DNA of 64,000 nt, taken from the NCBI RefSeq assembly GCF_002904345.1, contig NZ_PEIH01000005.1, positions 984,449-1,048,448 of the forward strand, read 5' to 3'. The notes beneath the pieces were generated by a model. That model made no database searches. It was given only the letters and a program-made list of their open reading frames with translations, and had not been told where the DNA came from. The stretch comes from Bacteroidetes bacterium endosymbiont of Geopemphigus sp. (GTDB lineage Bacteria > Bacteroidota > Bacteroidia > Flavobacteriales > Blattabacteriaceae). The position numbers and the translations under genes were made by a program. Positions 10,390 to 19,796 of this stretch are shown one piece after another (the stretch's first letter is position 1; each line of letters begins with the position of its first letter).

Positions 10390-11100
10390 AAGTGGATGGA
10401 TACTGGGAAAGTTACCCAGGTAAGGTAACGGCAACTATTAAAAAGCAGGCGTCTAAACTGTTAACAACAATTATTATCCCTGTTGTTATAATCTGGAATA
10501 TATCGAGTCACTCTAAGAGCATGGGAAGAATTATTATAAGTACCATGGTAATTATATTGATATTGCTAAAGTTTGGTGGTATAATCTAGTGGAGAGCCGA
10601 TCAAAAAGCTCTGTTTTTGGAAATTCAGTAGCTGCCGGCATGCTCTCTGGAGAAGACTTTAACGCGAAAAAACTTCTTTTTTTTCCTGCAGTGCTCGATA
10701 CGATTTTCGGAGTATTGCTGATTCCATTTAGCAACGTATTCAAAGCTGATTTTGAAGATATTTATGATATTACAGAATTTCTTATGAGTTTTCTGGGAAT
10801 GATCATCCTTGAATTATGGCTATCAAAAGAAAGCGTAACCATTAACGATTTCCGGGATGGATTAATACCTTTCCTTTCAAGGATACTGGTAATTATTGCT
10901 TTGGTTTGTTTGATGTTACTATTTTTCCTGTCGGAAAATCTGGATGTACTTACAGAAAGTAGCGCTACACTTTACCTTATCTGTTTACCGCCACCGGCAG
11001 CTAACATCGTCGTAACTTGAAATCAATTACCTTGGCACGGGAGATTCGAAAAAACGATCGTTTGCGGTACTTTTCTAAGCAGTGGTGATTCTTTTACTAC
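10390..11100 (+). pseudogene. Decayed membrane permease, possibly AEC (auxin efflux carrier) family
   Basis: Two open pieces are separated by a frameshift near 10588. The first (10392-10589) has a hydrophobic run LLTTIIIPVVIIWNISS. The second (10589-11020) has at least three hydrophobic segments (LLFFPAVLDTIFGVLLIPF, FLMSFLGMIILELWL, ILVIIALVCLMLLFFL) and the end SSATLYLICLPPPAANIVV, which resembles the AEC motif of a final helix preceded by Pro-Pro-Ala. After another shift LGTGDSKKT-like sequence follows. The assignment to AEC is tentative; a membrane transporter remnant is more certain. Confidence 0.45.
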
Positions 11101-11596
11101 CTCACTTTTTAAAATATCTTATTCTCGTTACTGCAATAGCTCTGTAGTTTTGAAGTTTTTTATGGTAAAATGACTGATGGGAGCTAATTTTGAAAGAATT
11201 AAAACAAATTACAAAACTAGAAAACACTTATCGTTACCTAAGTGTGCATAACAACCTCAAATGATTTTTAAGGATAAAGAATACCTCAAAAAAGATCTCC
11301 TTACACTTGCCGATCATATAATAGCTCATATACGAGATTAAAATTCATAAAAACAGAACCTTAAGCGGGAGATAAAAAAGAACTTTAATAAATCGATCCT
11401 TTTTTCGTTTTATCAGCCTCTGATCAGAGGTTAAATGAACCTTACCCAAAAGACCTGTTACTTATAAATTCTGAAAAGAAATGAGATTTGTAATATTACC
11501 TTAAATATAAATTGGGAAAATGAATTGATAACACTCGCCAAGCTTTTTATATCCAATGTCAAAGAACTAGATTTTGCAGCGCGACGGATGATTTTC
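11101..11596. other. Gene-free stretch before the enoyl-CoA hydratase end
   Basis: AT-rich, with short readable scraps (for example FKDKEYLKKDLLTLADHII at about 11263-11319, plus strand) that I cannot assign. No RNA gene or terminator hairpin is evident. Confidence 0.4.
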
Positions 11597-12358
11597 TTAA
11601 GAGATTTTTTCTGCAAGCAAGTTTTTTTGAACGTCGGGTCTTAACGCAAGCTCGGCACTCAGATGCGCTCTGTGCTGAAGAAGTTCATTCCAGTTAGAAA
11701 TATCTCCGTAATAAAGAGATTTTATCTTGGCTATAGAAGAACTATGATAGGAAATTAAACGATCAGCATATTCTTTCAGTGCTTTTGATAAACTCTCTTT
11801 TTCATCAAGAATATGATTTACAAGATTTGCTTTTTCACACCATGCCGCATCTTTTGATTCATGGGGGTTAAGGGCAAGTTTCATAAAATGAGCTCTTCCC
11901 ATACGATGGGTAATAAGAGGTTCTATAACCAAAGGTGCTAAACCTATAGAAAGTTCGCTTAGCCTCACCGAGGCGCAGGGATGCGCAATGACATAATCAC
12001 AAGCTGCTAATAAGCCTACAGCTCCTCCGATAGCTTTACCGGAAAAACCTGCTAAAATCGGCTTCGGGCATTTAATCATACTAAGAATTAAATGAGAAAA
12101 GCCCATGAAAAATTCTATACCCTCTTGTAAATCGGAAACACGAGCGAGCTCATCAAGAAAAGCGCCCGCGGAAAAAACATCCGATCGAACACTTTGTAAT
12201 ACAGCTAGTTGTATGCTCGCATCCTGACTTACTTGCTCAATAGCTTCCCTAAAGTGTTGCAATTGCTCAGAAGAAAAGGCATTGGCCTTAGGATGAAAAA
12301 ATTCAATCCGGGCAATACCTTCAGAAGAGAAAAGCTGAACATAGGGCGGCGCATCCAT
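11597..12358 (-). CDS. Enoyl-CoA hydratase/isomerase family protein
   Basis: A 253-residue crotonase-fold protein. Family members hydrate or isomerise acyl-CoA double bonds in the cytosol. The oxyanion-hole region is visible: FSAGAFLDEL (about 61-70) and SGKAIGGAVGLLAACDYV (about 104-121). A PEITLGL-like segment appears as SELSIGLAPLVIEP (about 133-146). The glutamate arrangement fits the methylglutaconyl-CoA hydratase-like group, but the substrate cannot be decided here. It stands alone between two relics with no other beta-oxidation gene nearby, so its present role is unclear. A -7 box lies only 5 bases before the ATG. Confidence 0.85.
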   Translation of the reverse strand: MDAPPYVQLFSSEGIARIEFFHPKANAFSSEQLQHFREAIEQVSQDASIQLAVLQSVRSDVFSAGAFLDELARVSDLQEGIEFFMGFSHLILSMIKCPKPILAGFSGKAIGGAVGLLAACDYVIAHPCASVRLSELSIGLAPLVIEPLITHRMGRAHFMKLALNPHESKDAAWCEKANLVNHILDEKESLSKALKEYADRLISYHSSSIAKIKSLYYGDISNWNELLQHRAHLSAELALRPDVQKNLLAEKIS

Positions 12359-12362
12359 AATG

Positions 12363-12370
12363 CAAAGTTA
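12363..12370 (-). promoter_or_regulatory. -7 box (TAACTTTG) immediately before the hydratase start
   Basis: On the minus strand TAACTTTG fits TAnnTTTG. It ends 5 bases before the ATG at 12358, so the transcript would begin at or next to the start codon. Confidence 0.45.
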
Positions 12371-12430
12371 CTTTTTCTTACCCTCATAATAAGATAAATA
12401 GTTATTTTTATTATAAAGCCAATTCCAACC

Positions 12431-14328
12431 ATGAAGGAGGCTATCGTAAATTTCGGAGGCTTTTGCGCCGGAGAAATCGTATCAGATAAAGGATTTGATA
12501 TTCACTAATCACCATTGTGGGTATGGAGCCATAGCAGATCTTTCCACTGAAAAAGAAAATCACCTTAAGAAGGGTTTTCGGGCGCGGAATTTTAATCAAG
12601 AGTTTCCCGCTTAAGGTTTATATGTTCAATTTCTCGTTAAAATGGGAGATGTAACTGAGCAGATCAAAGAAAAGCTATCTTCTAAATTTTTAGAAAAACG
12701 CATAAGAGAAATTATTGAAAGCGAATCTAATAAAATGAGATAAGAACTTGCTGAAAATGGAAAGTATATTGTTGAGGTGAAATCCTTTTTTAAAGGAAAG
12801 GAATTCTACTATTTTATCTACCAAAAATATACATATATACACCTGGTAGTCACACTTCCTACCTCCATAGGAAAATTTGGAGGAGATATTGACAACTTCG
12901 AGTGGACACGCCATACAGGAGATTTTTCTGTATTTAGAGTATGTGCCGATAAAAATGGTCAGCCCACTTGATTATTCACCAGAAAATATTCCCCTTAAAT
13001 CCAGGAATTACCTGCCAATCATCCTAAAGGAACTAAAAACCAGGTAATATTTATTTTAATCGTTCTGGGATATCCGGGATCTACCGAGCGAGATTGCCTC
13101 TCATGGGGGAAGAGAGAGCAAGCTCTTAAAGTAAGCTATTCGAGCTGGATGGAGACCTCTCAAGGTATTATGAAGGTAATAGAAAAAACATATGGACGTC
13201 TTCTCAAAGGTTCATATTGATTATGTTTCGGACTATGCACGGCTTGCTAATTATTGGAAAAATCGTATTGGTACGATACAGCAATTAAGAAAAATAAAAC
13301 TTCCGATAAAAAAGAACATTTGAAAGTTGATTCAAAAAATGGTATTCTTCTGATGAGTAAAGAAAAAATCTTTATAAAGATGTATATAAAATGTTTCATA
13401 CTTATTATAAAGAAAGCAATGAAACTAAATGAAACTATAAGATCACAACTTTAGGCTATGTTTATCATGCGAAGTACCAAAACCAGTGCATTTTCCAGAG
13501 ATTTATTGAATATTATTAAAAATTCACCCCAACGAGCTGATGAAAAAAAAGAAAAGAATTTCGAAATCTTTCAAAAAAAACTGGATGACTATTTTTCAAA
13601 AAGAGACTTAAATGCTGAAAAAGATTTAATTATAACACAACTCAAGCTCTAGGTGATCTCAAAAAATTCGCTGATCAGATTTTTTCCACAGGTCCATTTC
13701 ATTCTAAGTAATATTTGATGAAATTTTTAAGGAAGGAGCTTTATCACTTGGTACTCGAGAAGATAAAAAACGCTCTAAAAAGTTTGAGGCATTGAAAGAG
13801 CAATATGACACAACTTATCGTTTCCTTGTGAAAGGATTACAAGAGATGGAGCCTAAAAAATCTATTTATCCCGATGCAAATTTCTCGATGCGACTCAGCT
13901 ATGGTCAAGTCTATCCGTTGCCTACTAACTTGAAAAACGACGCAAAAATTAACTATTATACTACTCTAAATGGAACCCAGCTAAGTAATAAGCCAGGCGA
14001 TGAAGAGTTTGATCTTCCACCGGATCTTATTGAACTTTACAAAAGGCAAGATTATGGACCTTATGCAGATAAAGAGGGATTTACCGGTAAACTTTCTTAC
14101 AAAATAACCATATTACCGGAGGTAACTCCGGCTCGTCCCTTCTTAACGCCCAGGGAGAGCTCATCGGCTTGGCATTTGATGAAAACTGGGAAGCTATGAG
14201 TGGGGGATATTGCTTTTGAAAAAGAAATCCAGCGCGCCATCGCAGTAGATATCTGTTATGTTCTTTTCTTAATCGAAAAACTTACCAAAGCCAATTATCT
14301 GATAGATGAACTGAAAATCGTGCAATAA
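12431..14328 (+). pseudogene. Decayed S46 family dipeptidyl-peptidase (DPP7/DPP11-like)
   Basis: S46 enzymes are periplasmic serine peptidases that release dipeptides. Ordered matches across frames are IVNFGGFCAGEIVSDKG, FTNHHCGYGAI (catalytic His, about 12510-12541), SIGKFGGDIDNFEWTRHTG with DFSVFRVCADKN (12861-12958), GYPGSTERD, YPDANFSMRLSYGQVYP (13868-13918), DYYTTLNGT-like sequence, and [19 protein letters not shown] (nucleophile Ser, about 14116-14172), then NWEAMS and [20 protein letters not shown]. The signal peptide and first 60-odd residues are missing. At least six frameshifts or stops exist. Longest open piece: 13792-14199. Both catalytic motifs are still legible, so decay is recent. 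Confidence 0.8.
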
Positions 14329-14351
14329 AAGCTGCTTGTAAAAAAAAGCAC

Positions 14352-16208
14352 CTATGGACATTGTGAGTCTTTCATTTCTCTTTCTCTCTTGAGAGAGGAT
14401 CTTTTTTCTGATTGCGATTTTTTCTTCTCAAGAGAAGATTGAAAATCTTCCATAACCGGCTTTACGGTTTCTTGTGGGATATCTGAAATACGTATATACA
14501 TCAAGCCATCGGTAGCGTCATTGAATTTAGGATCTACATTAAAAGCTACCACACGGGCATTTTGTTTAATATACTTTTTAATTAATACTGGAAGTCGAAG
14601 ATGACCGGGCTCAATCTCATCTATAAGTTTATCAAATTTGTTGAGATCTGCCTTAGATTCATCAAAAATAAACTCCTTATCGCTTTCTTTAAGACGAACC
14701 TTATAAGCATTCTTTGGACGAACATACTGAGCTACAAAAGGATCGTAGAAATGAGATTTCATGAATTCAATCATAACAGAAATGGAAAAATCGGAAAATT
14801 GATTGCTAATACTCACTCCGCCAACTAAGTATTTGTATTCCGGAAAACGCAAGGTCATATGAACTATACCGCGCCAAAGCAAAAACAATGGCAAAGGTTT
14901 CTGTTGGTATTCTTTGATCAGAAAAGAACGTCCCATTTCAATGCTTTTGCTAAAAAAGGGATATAATTCAGAGTCAAAATCAAAAAGACCGGATAAATAA
15001 AATCCCTTAATACCGTATTTATTAAAAATCTCTTTGCCAAATCCAAGTCGGTAAGCCCCGACGATTTTTTCAGCTTCTTTATCCCATACAAACAGATGAT
15101 GGTAATATTCATCAAAGTGATCACGATCCAATGCCTCATTCGTACCTTCGCCTACTTCACGATAAGTGATTTCTCTCAAACGCGCAATTTCATTAAAAAT
15201 ATTTGGAGCCTTGGAAGCGAGCGTGCAAAATATCTCATAATTGCTGCTGGTAAAAAGTAAATCCTCAGCATAGAGTCCCGAAAGATTCTTTTTGATAAGT
15301 TCCAACGGAATACTTGAAATAATCTTCTTGATTTTTTTTTTATTTTTATAAAGCTGCTCCTTAATGGCAGAAGCTGGTAATTTTTTCTCATAAATATTAG
15401 CCAGGACATAGGTTTTTTTCCTTAGAAAATCCGACACCTCCTCGATACCTTTCATCTCTGCTAGCTGTTTGGGCAATATAGGCTTACCTATACGCATACG
15501 TAAAGTTTTCCCCTTTTGCCGAAAAACCTCAGAAGGAAGCATAGCTGTTCTTAATTTACCGTTTAAAGAAGAAAGTCGATAAAACCAAAGACTATTGCGA
15601 CCGTGAAAGTATACAGGAATGACCGGAACCTGAACTTTCATAAGCATCTTTATAGCTGGTGCTTGCCAGGCTCTGTCGGTAATCTCTCCTCCTCTTTTAT
15701 GAATTTGCGAGACCTCCCCGGCCGGGAACATTCCCATGGGATGTCCTTTTTTAAGATGTGAAAGCGCACTTTTGATTCCACTTATACTTGAGGAAATTTC
15801 TTTATAGTCCTCAAGAGGGTTCACCGATAGCACGTAAGGCTGCAGAGGAGCGACTTTATTAAGTAAGAAGTTAGCCATTACCTTAAAATCTGGACGTTCT
15901 TTTGAGAGGATTTTTATTAATAGAATACCGTCAAGCGCTCCTAAAGGATGATTGGAAATAGTGATAAAAGGACCATTTTCAGGAATGCGCTTGAGATCAT
16001 CCGCGTGTACGTCATAGTTAAGCTGAAATTTATCGATCAAAGCTTGTAAAAAATCCTGTCCTTTGAGATGTTTACAACTCTCATATACCTCATTAACACG
16101 ATTAAGTGATAAGATGGACATAAGGGAAGTGATCAGAAAATCGCCTAGCTTGCCGTATCTTTTTAAACCAAGGGCTTTTTTCAGTTGTTCTTGTGTAACT
16201 AATTCCAT
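14352..16208 (-). CDS. Lysophospholipid acyltransferase fused to a GNAT/hemolysin-like N-acyltransferase domain
   Basis: About 618 residues. The N-terminal half is a PlsC-like acyltransferase with the NHX4D motif (SNHPLGALDG, about 91-100), FPAGEVS (about 168-174) and PVIPVYFHG. The C-terminal half (about 310-560) has an OlsB-like acyl-ACP-dependent N-acyltransferase domain: REITYREVGEGTN, VWDKEAEKIVGAYRLGFG, EMGRSFL and LLWRGI. The combination resembles ornithine/glycine-lipid synthesis enzymes of Bacteroidetes. Residues past 590 are charged and low-complexity. I chose the ATG at 16208, which overlaps the TAA of the upstream aspartate kinase (TAATG). An ATG 18 bases further upstream is also possible. 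Confidence 0.85.
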   Translation of the reverse strand: MELVTQEQLKKALGLKRYGKLGDFLITSLMSILSLNRVNEVYESCKHLKGQDFLQALIDKFQLNYDVHADDLKRIPENGPFITISNHPLGALDGILLIKILSKERPDFKVMANFLLNKVAPLQPYVLSVNPLEDYKEISSSISGIKSALSHLKKGHPMGMFPAGEVSQIHKRGGEITDRAWQAPAIKMLMKVQVPVIPVYFHGRNSLWFYRLSSLNGKLRTAMLPSEVFRQKGKTLRMRIGKPILPKQLAEMKGIEEVSDFLRKKTYVLANIYEKKLPASAIKEQLYKNKKKIKKIISSIPLELIKKNLSGLYAEDLLFTSSNYEIFCTLASKAPNIFNEIARLREITYREVGEGTNEALDRDHFDEYYHHLFVWDKEAEKIVGAYRLGFGKEIFNKYGIKGFYLSGLFDFDSELYPFFSKSIEMGRSFLIKEYQQKPLPLFLLWRGIVHMTLRFPEYKYLVGGVSISNQFSDFSISVMIEFMKSHFYDPFVAQYVRPKNAYKVRLKESDKEFIFDESKADLNKFDKLIDEIEPGHLRLPVLIKKYIKQNARVVAFNVDPKFNDATDGLMYIRISDIPQETVKPVMEDFQSSLEKKKSQSEKRSSLKREREMKDSQCP

Positions 16209-17452
16209 TATTCTTCTACTACCCATTGTGCAGTATCTGTAGTAAGCTGCCTCAATAAAATATTTTTGTTTGATGAGATCTTTGTCATAGATTCTGCATC
16301 ATAATGCCTTAAGGTATAAAGAGAAACACCTCTGGAAATACGCATTCTATATTGGTTTTGCCATTTCTCGAGAAAATGTTCAAGGTGCTTGAAAGTATCC
16401 TCGATACATACTGAAAAGCTTATGGCCGAGCTCTGCATTAAGTTAACCTTAATAGCAAATTCAGCAAAAATTTTGAAAATCTCACTGATGTTATGCTCAG
16501 CGATAAAAGCAAAATCTTTGCTTGAGAATGATAAAAGCACCTGATTCTTCTTAAGAATATAACAGGGAAGCATAGGAAGCAACATAGGGCCCTTTTTAAC
16601 AGAGGTTCCTGGCTGTTTAAGATTCAAAAAAGAACGAACGTATAAGGGTATACTTTTATCCTGGAGGGGTTGAAGGGTTTTAGGATGAATTACTGAAGCT
16701 CCGTAATAAGCTAACTCTATAGCTTCTTCATAGGAGAGTTGCTGCAAGAGTTTTGTCTCTGAAAAATAACGCGGATCTGCATTTAATACACCGGGCACAT
16801 CTTTCCATATAGTCTGACTCTCGCCATCTAGGCACCATGCGAAAATGGCTGCTGTATAATCTGAGCCTTCCCTACCTAAAGTGGTGGTAAAGCCATTAAA
16901 ATCTGATCCTATAAAACCTTGTGTAACATAAAAGGCGTCTTTTTTTAAAATTCCTATCCTTTTAGCTGTCTCTTGCCAGTCGACGTTTGCTTGACGATAA
17001 TTAACATCGGTTTTTATATAGTCTCGAACATCCAGCCATTCATTTTCTATACCTATAAGTCGAAGATATTCGCTGATGATTTTTGTAGAGATGAGTTCGC
17101 CAAAACTTACGATTTGATCATACACAAAATCATAACTCGGTGATTTATTCCTTTGAAAAAAAATCTTTATATCGGAAAAAAAAACATCAATCTCTTCAAA
17201 TATGGAATGAGTCGATAAAAACAAGGTTGTGGTGATTTGCAAATGATCTTGAGCAATTTGCGCAATACTTGCATCAATATCTTGTTTCGAGAAATACATC
17301 TGCACTAGCCTCTCAAGAGTATTAGTAGTCTTTCCCATAGCTGAAACTACCATCAAAATATTCTTATATCCCACAGTTTTCAGAACTGTAGCTATATTTT
17401 TTACGCTCGCTGCATCTTTTATAGATGCGCCCCCAAATTTGTAAACTTTCAT
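16208..17452 (-). CDS. Aspartate kinase
   Basis: Phosphorylates L-aspartate, the first step of the Lys/Thr/Met/diaminopimelate pathways. The 414-residue protein starts MKVYKFGGASIKDAASVKN, the KFGGxS nucleotide motif. Other signatures are VSAMGKTTNTL, SFGELISTKI, GFIGSDFNGFTTTLGREGSD (about 180-199) with WKDVPGVLNADPR (about 218-230), then ELAYYGASVIHPKTLQP. Two short ACT-like segments follow, more divergent than usual. It is a monofunctional enzyme with no homoserine dehydrogenase domain. The ACT erosion and absence of pathway neighbours are notable. Translationally coupled to the acyltransferase gene through a TAATG overlap. Confidence 0.92.
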   Translation of the reverse strand: MKVYKFGGASIKDAASVKNIATVLKTVGYKNILMVVSAMGKTTNTLERLVQMYFSKQDIDASIAQIAQDHLQITTTLFLSTHSIFEEIDVFFSDIKIFFQRNKSPSYDFVYDQIVSFGELISTKIISEYLRLIGIENEWLDVRDYIKTDVNYRQANVDWQETAKRIGILKKDAFYVTQGFIGSDFNGFTTTLGREGSDYTAAIFAWCLDGESQTIWKDVPGVLNADPRYFSETKLLQQLSYEEAIELAYYGASVIHPKTLQPLQDKSIPLYVRSFLNLKQPGTSVKKGPMLLPMLPCYILKKNQVLLSFSSKDFAFIAEHNISEIFKIFAEFAIKVNLMQSSAISFSVCIEDTFKHLEHFLEKWQNQYRMRISRGVSLYTLRHYDAESMTKISSNKNILLRQLTTDTAQWVVEE

Positions 17453-17591
17453 CTCGAGTAACCTGGATTTTAAGCTATTTTATCTGCATTAAAACATATT
17501 TCAAAATTCGTTCAAAATTTATAAATTCAATTCAATAAAAAAATGTATTCTATGCTGTGTTCGTTTCTTTAGAAGAGATCTAAATTGATTT

Positions 17592-18505
17592 ATTATTTGA
17601 CCCTTCATTCTCATTACTATAAGAAAAACTATACCCCTAAAGAATTTATAAAGTAAATCAAAACGAATTTATTTCCCCCACAGGGGAGCTCTCACAGCCT
17701 TTAGTTCAATAACTAATTACCTGCTAAGGTAATCAATCGTAAGGTAAACCGAAATACCAATAATATACATTGGTAAAAGTGGTGTAATGAATATACACGT
17801 CGAAACTCAACAAAAATCGATGAATTTGCTTAATAATGTGTTTATTGAAGCTCTTATAGAGAAATGTAGTATGTGGCATTACTTCATCAGCAAGAGAGTG
17901 AAAATTTTATTGCTGTATAAAGGCTATTCCAAATTTCTTAAAAGAAAATATGTAGCGTTAATAGATCTATCGAACAGATCTGCCAAGATTTATGCGAACA
18001 TTTTTTCCATCTATAAAAAAATAAGTTCTAAAGTAAAAGAAGTAAAGCTTAAATATTTTTTACAAAAAGCTTAAGAGAAAATTGCAGCAGGCTATATCAT
18101 CTACTGCTCATCAACTATGCTAGATACACCATAGACCATGAAATGAACAAGTTTACCTTAAATCCTTCGCTAGGTACATTTTAATTTATCCGATTCTCGG
18201 ATGCAATTTATGAATGAAAGTTAAATCTACTCTATTAGATATAGGGAATTACAGAGATTTCTCAAAAAATGAGTTAAAAAAGCTTACATGTGCCGCCTAA
18301 AGGTAAGTTAAGGCTGCTCTGATCGAGTGTAATTCTATGGCTTTTAGCCGAGCAAGCTGGTGGAAAGGTTTCTGAAGGACATAGGCGAATACTAGATTTC
18401 AGCCTGAAAATCTTCACCAACAAGCTCCTTTTTTTGTGGATGTTTCAAAATTGTATAGAAAGCAAAAGAACTTATGCAACCTTAACGAGGTTTATATTCT
18501 AAGAC
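17592..18505 (+). pseudogene. fbp: Decayed fructose-1,6-bisphosphatase
   Basis: Class I FBPase can be followed in order across frames: TLHSHYYKKNYTPKEFI near 17600, then ELSQPL- and INRKVNR-like pieces (17700-17760), EYTRRNSTKIDEFA and NNVFIEAL (17780-17850), KYVALIDLSNRSAKI (17949-17992, normally a PLDGSSN metal site), NIFSIYKKISS, EKIAAGYIIYCSSTMLVYTI (18075-18134), MNKFTLNPSLGTF (18143-18181), KIYSI-like sequence, KGKLRLL and LAEQAGGKVSEGHRRILDFS (about 18342-18402). The metal motif PLDGSS is altered to DLSNRS and at least five shifts or stops occur. Gluconeogenesis through this enzyme is lost. Confidence 0.82.
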
Positions 18506-18547
18506 CATTTCATTTTTTTTAAGAAAAGGAACTAATTTTAAAATATA

Positions 18548-18919
18548 ATGATCAGAAACCATCATTTTAAGAAATACGAACGCTTAAAAAGCAGGCAAAA
18601 GATGATAGAGATCTTCAAAAAAGGTCATATTCTACAAACTGAGGCCTTAAAAATGATCTATCTTAAAAATGTACCTGAGCAAAAGGACACACAGATAGGC
18701 GTATCAGCGCCTAAAAAATTTGTCAAAAAAGCTGTAGAGAGGAATCAAATCAAAAGGCGCCTGAGAAGCGCTTATAGAATTAACAAGCATCTTTTGAATA
18801 AAACTGAGACAAATTATTCTATATTTTTTATCTGGATGGATAAAGAGTTGCTCGATTTTCAAAAAACAGAGCAACTCGTTAAAAGAAGTCTTTTTTTTCT
18901 AACGCAGGAAAAGAGATGA
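18548..18919 (+). CDS. rnpA: Ribonuclease P protein component
   Basis: Protein cofactor of RNase P, which matures tRNA 5' ends. 123 residues, normal length. The start is ERLKSRQKMIEIFKKGHIL, and the conserved RNR-like box reads KKFVKKAVERNQIKRRLRSA (about 57-76). It overlaps no gene upstream. The downstream convergent gene ends 8 bases after its TGA. A hairpin with a T-run right after it can serve as terminator. Confidence 0.95.
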   Translation: MIRNHHFKKYERLKSRQKMIEIFKKGHILQTEALKMIYLKNVPEQKDTQIGVSAPKKFVKKAVERNQIKRRLRSAYRINKHLLNKTETNYSIFFIWMDKELLDFQKTEQLVKRSLFFLTQEKR

Positions 18920-18957
18920 TATTTTCTCAGAAAAAGCTATCATCAGCAATTTTTTTT
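18915..18957 (+). terminator. Rho-independent terminator of rnpA
   Basis: GATGATA (18915-18921) pairs with TATCATC (18938-18944), and the internal TTTTCT/AGAAAA extends the stem. Eight T follow at 18950-18957. It sits at the convergent end of rnpA and the small membrane protein gene. Confidence 0.65.
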
Positions 18958-19163
18958 CTTTGCAAAGTGTTTTTCTCTCTAAACTTAGCAAGCAATAAAT
19001 AAATGACAACTAATAAGAATCCACACAGAGCGATAAGCGAGCCCAACCAACGCCTTAGAGAATAAATGTCGGCCGGATCTTTTTCTTCATCGAATATCAG
19101 ATATATATAGAACCCCGCTAAGAAAACAAAAGCGCAGAGCAGTATATACAAAAACTTTTTCAT
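18927..19163 (-). CDS. Small two-helix membrane protein of unknown function
   Basis: 78 residues from the ATG at 19163. The longer frame up to 19208 overlaps the end of marC and begins with non-hydrophobic sequence, so I prefer the inner start. Two clear transmembrane helices are visible: FLYILLCAFVFLAGFYIYLI (residues 4-23) and LGSLIALCGFLLVVIYLLLA (about 40-59), joined by a charged loop DEEKDPADIYSLRR and followed by a basic tail. I do not recognise the family. The marC stop lies 11 bases upstream, so the two are probably co-transcribed. Confidence 0.7.
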   Translation of the reverse strand: MKKFLYILLCAFVFLAGFYIYLIFDEEKDPADIYSLRRWLGSLIALCGFLLVVIYLLLAKFREKNTLQRKKIADDSFF

Positions 19164-19173
19164 AATTACTTTT

Positions 19174-19749
19174 TCAGGTCTGAATGAGCTTGTAAGCATT
19201 AGCGGCAAACATTTTCACGGCAAAGGCTAAAAGTACGATTCCAAATACTTTTTTAAGCACATTTAAGCCATCTTTACCCATTTTTCGCGCTACAAAATCA
19301 GATTTCTCAATTACTAAATAAGCCACTAACATATTCATAACTAAGGCTATGATAATAACACTAAGGCTATAGGCAGCTCGAAGGGAAATCAAGGTGGTTA
19401 AAGAACCAGGGCCGGCAATCAATGGAAAAGCTATAGGAACAATCGAAGCCTGCGCGCTTTCAGAGGTTTTATGAAGTTCTATCCCCAGGATCATCTCCAA
19501 AGCGATAAAAAAAAGCACTATAGAGCCAGCCACGGAAAAAGAATTCACATCGATCCCGATGATAGTTAATATGGACTGACCTAAAAAGAGGAAAGAAAGA
19601 AAAATGCATAAGCACGCCAAAACAACTTTCTTCGAATCGATAAGATTTCCTTTGGTTTTAAAATTCATGATAGTAGGAGTATTTCCTATAATATCAATGA
19701 TGCTGAAAAGTACCATAAAACAGCTCACACATTGTTTGATCCACTCCAT
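19174..19749 (-). CDS. marC: MarC family integral membrane protein
   Basis: About 191 residues from the ATG at 19749 (a frame to 19782 exists, but MEWIKQCVSCF matches the family start better). Six hydrophobic helices are visible. Family signatures are LFSIIDIIGNTPTIM (about 13-27), ALEMILGIELHK and PIAFPLIAGPGSLTTLISL (about 105-123). The physiological role of MarC proteins is not settled; the early link to multiple antibiotic resistance was withdrawn. It is followed by the two-helix membrane protein. Confidence 0.88.
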   Translation of the reverse strand: MEWIKQCVSCFMVLFSIIDIIGNTPTIMNFKTKGNLIDSKKVVLACLCIFLSFLFLGQSILTIIGIDVNSFSVAGSIVLFFIALEMILGIELHKTSESAQASIVPIAFPLIAGPGSLTTLISLRAAYSLSVIIIALVMNMLVAYLVIEKSDFVARKMGKDGLNVLKKVFGIVLLAFAVKMFAANAYKLIQT

Positions 19750-19796
19750 ATAATTAATTATACTTGCGTAAAAAAGCGCCATTGAAGTTAAAGATT

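Noticed and set aside
8891-11100. Sequencing errors as cause of the frameshifts
   Set aside because: Lesions are dense and confined to certain genes, altered catalytic motifs accompany them, and long housekeeping genes next door show none.
11597-12358. Naming the enoyl-CoA hydratase as a specific beta-oxidation or leucine-degradation enzyme
   Set aside because: The family signature is clear, but substrate-specific residues and pathway neighbours are missing.
14601-14828. Plus-strand ORFs inside the acyltransferase and suf genes
   Set aside because: They lie antisense within long conserved genes and show no independent motif.
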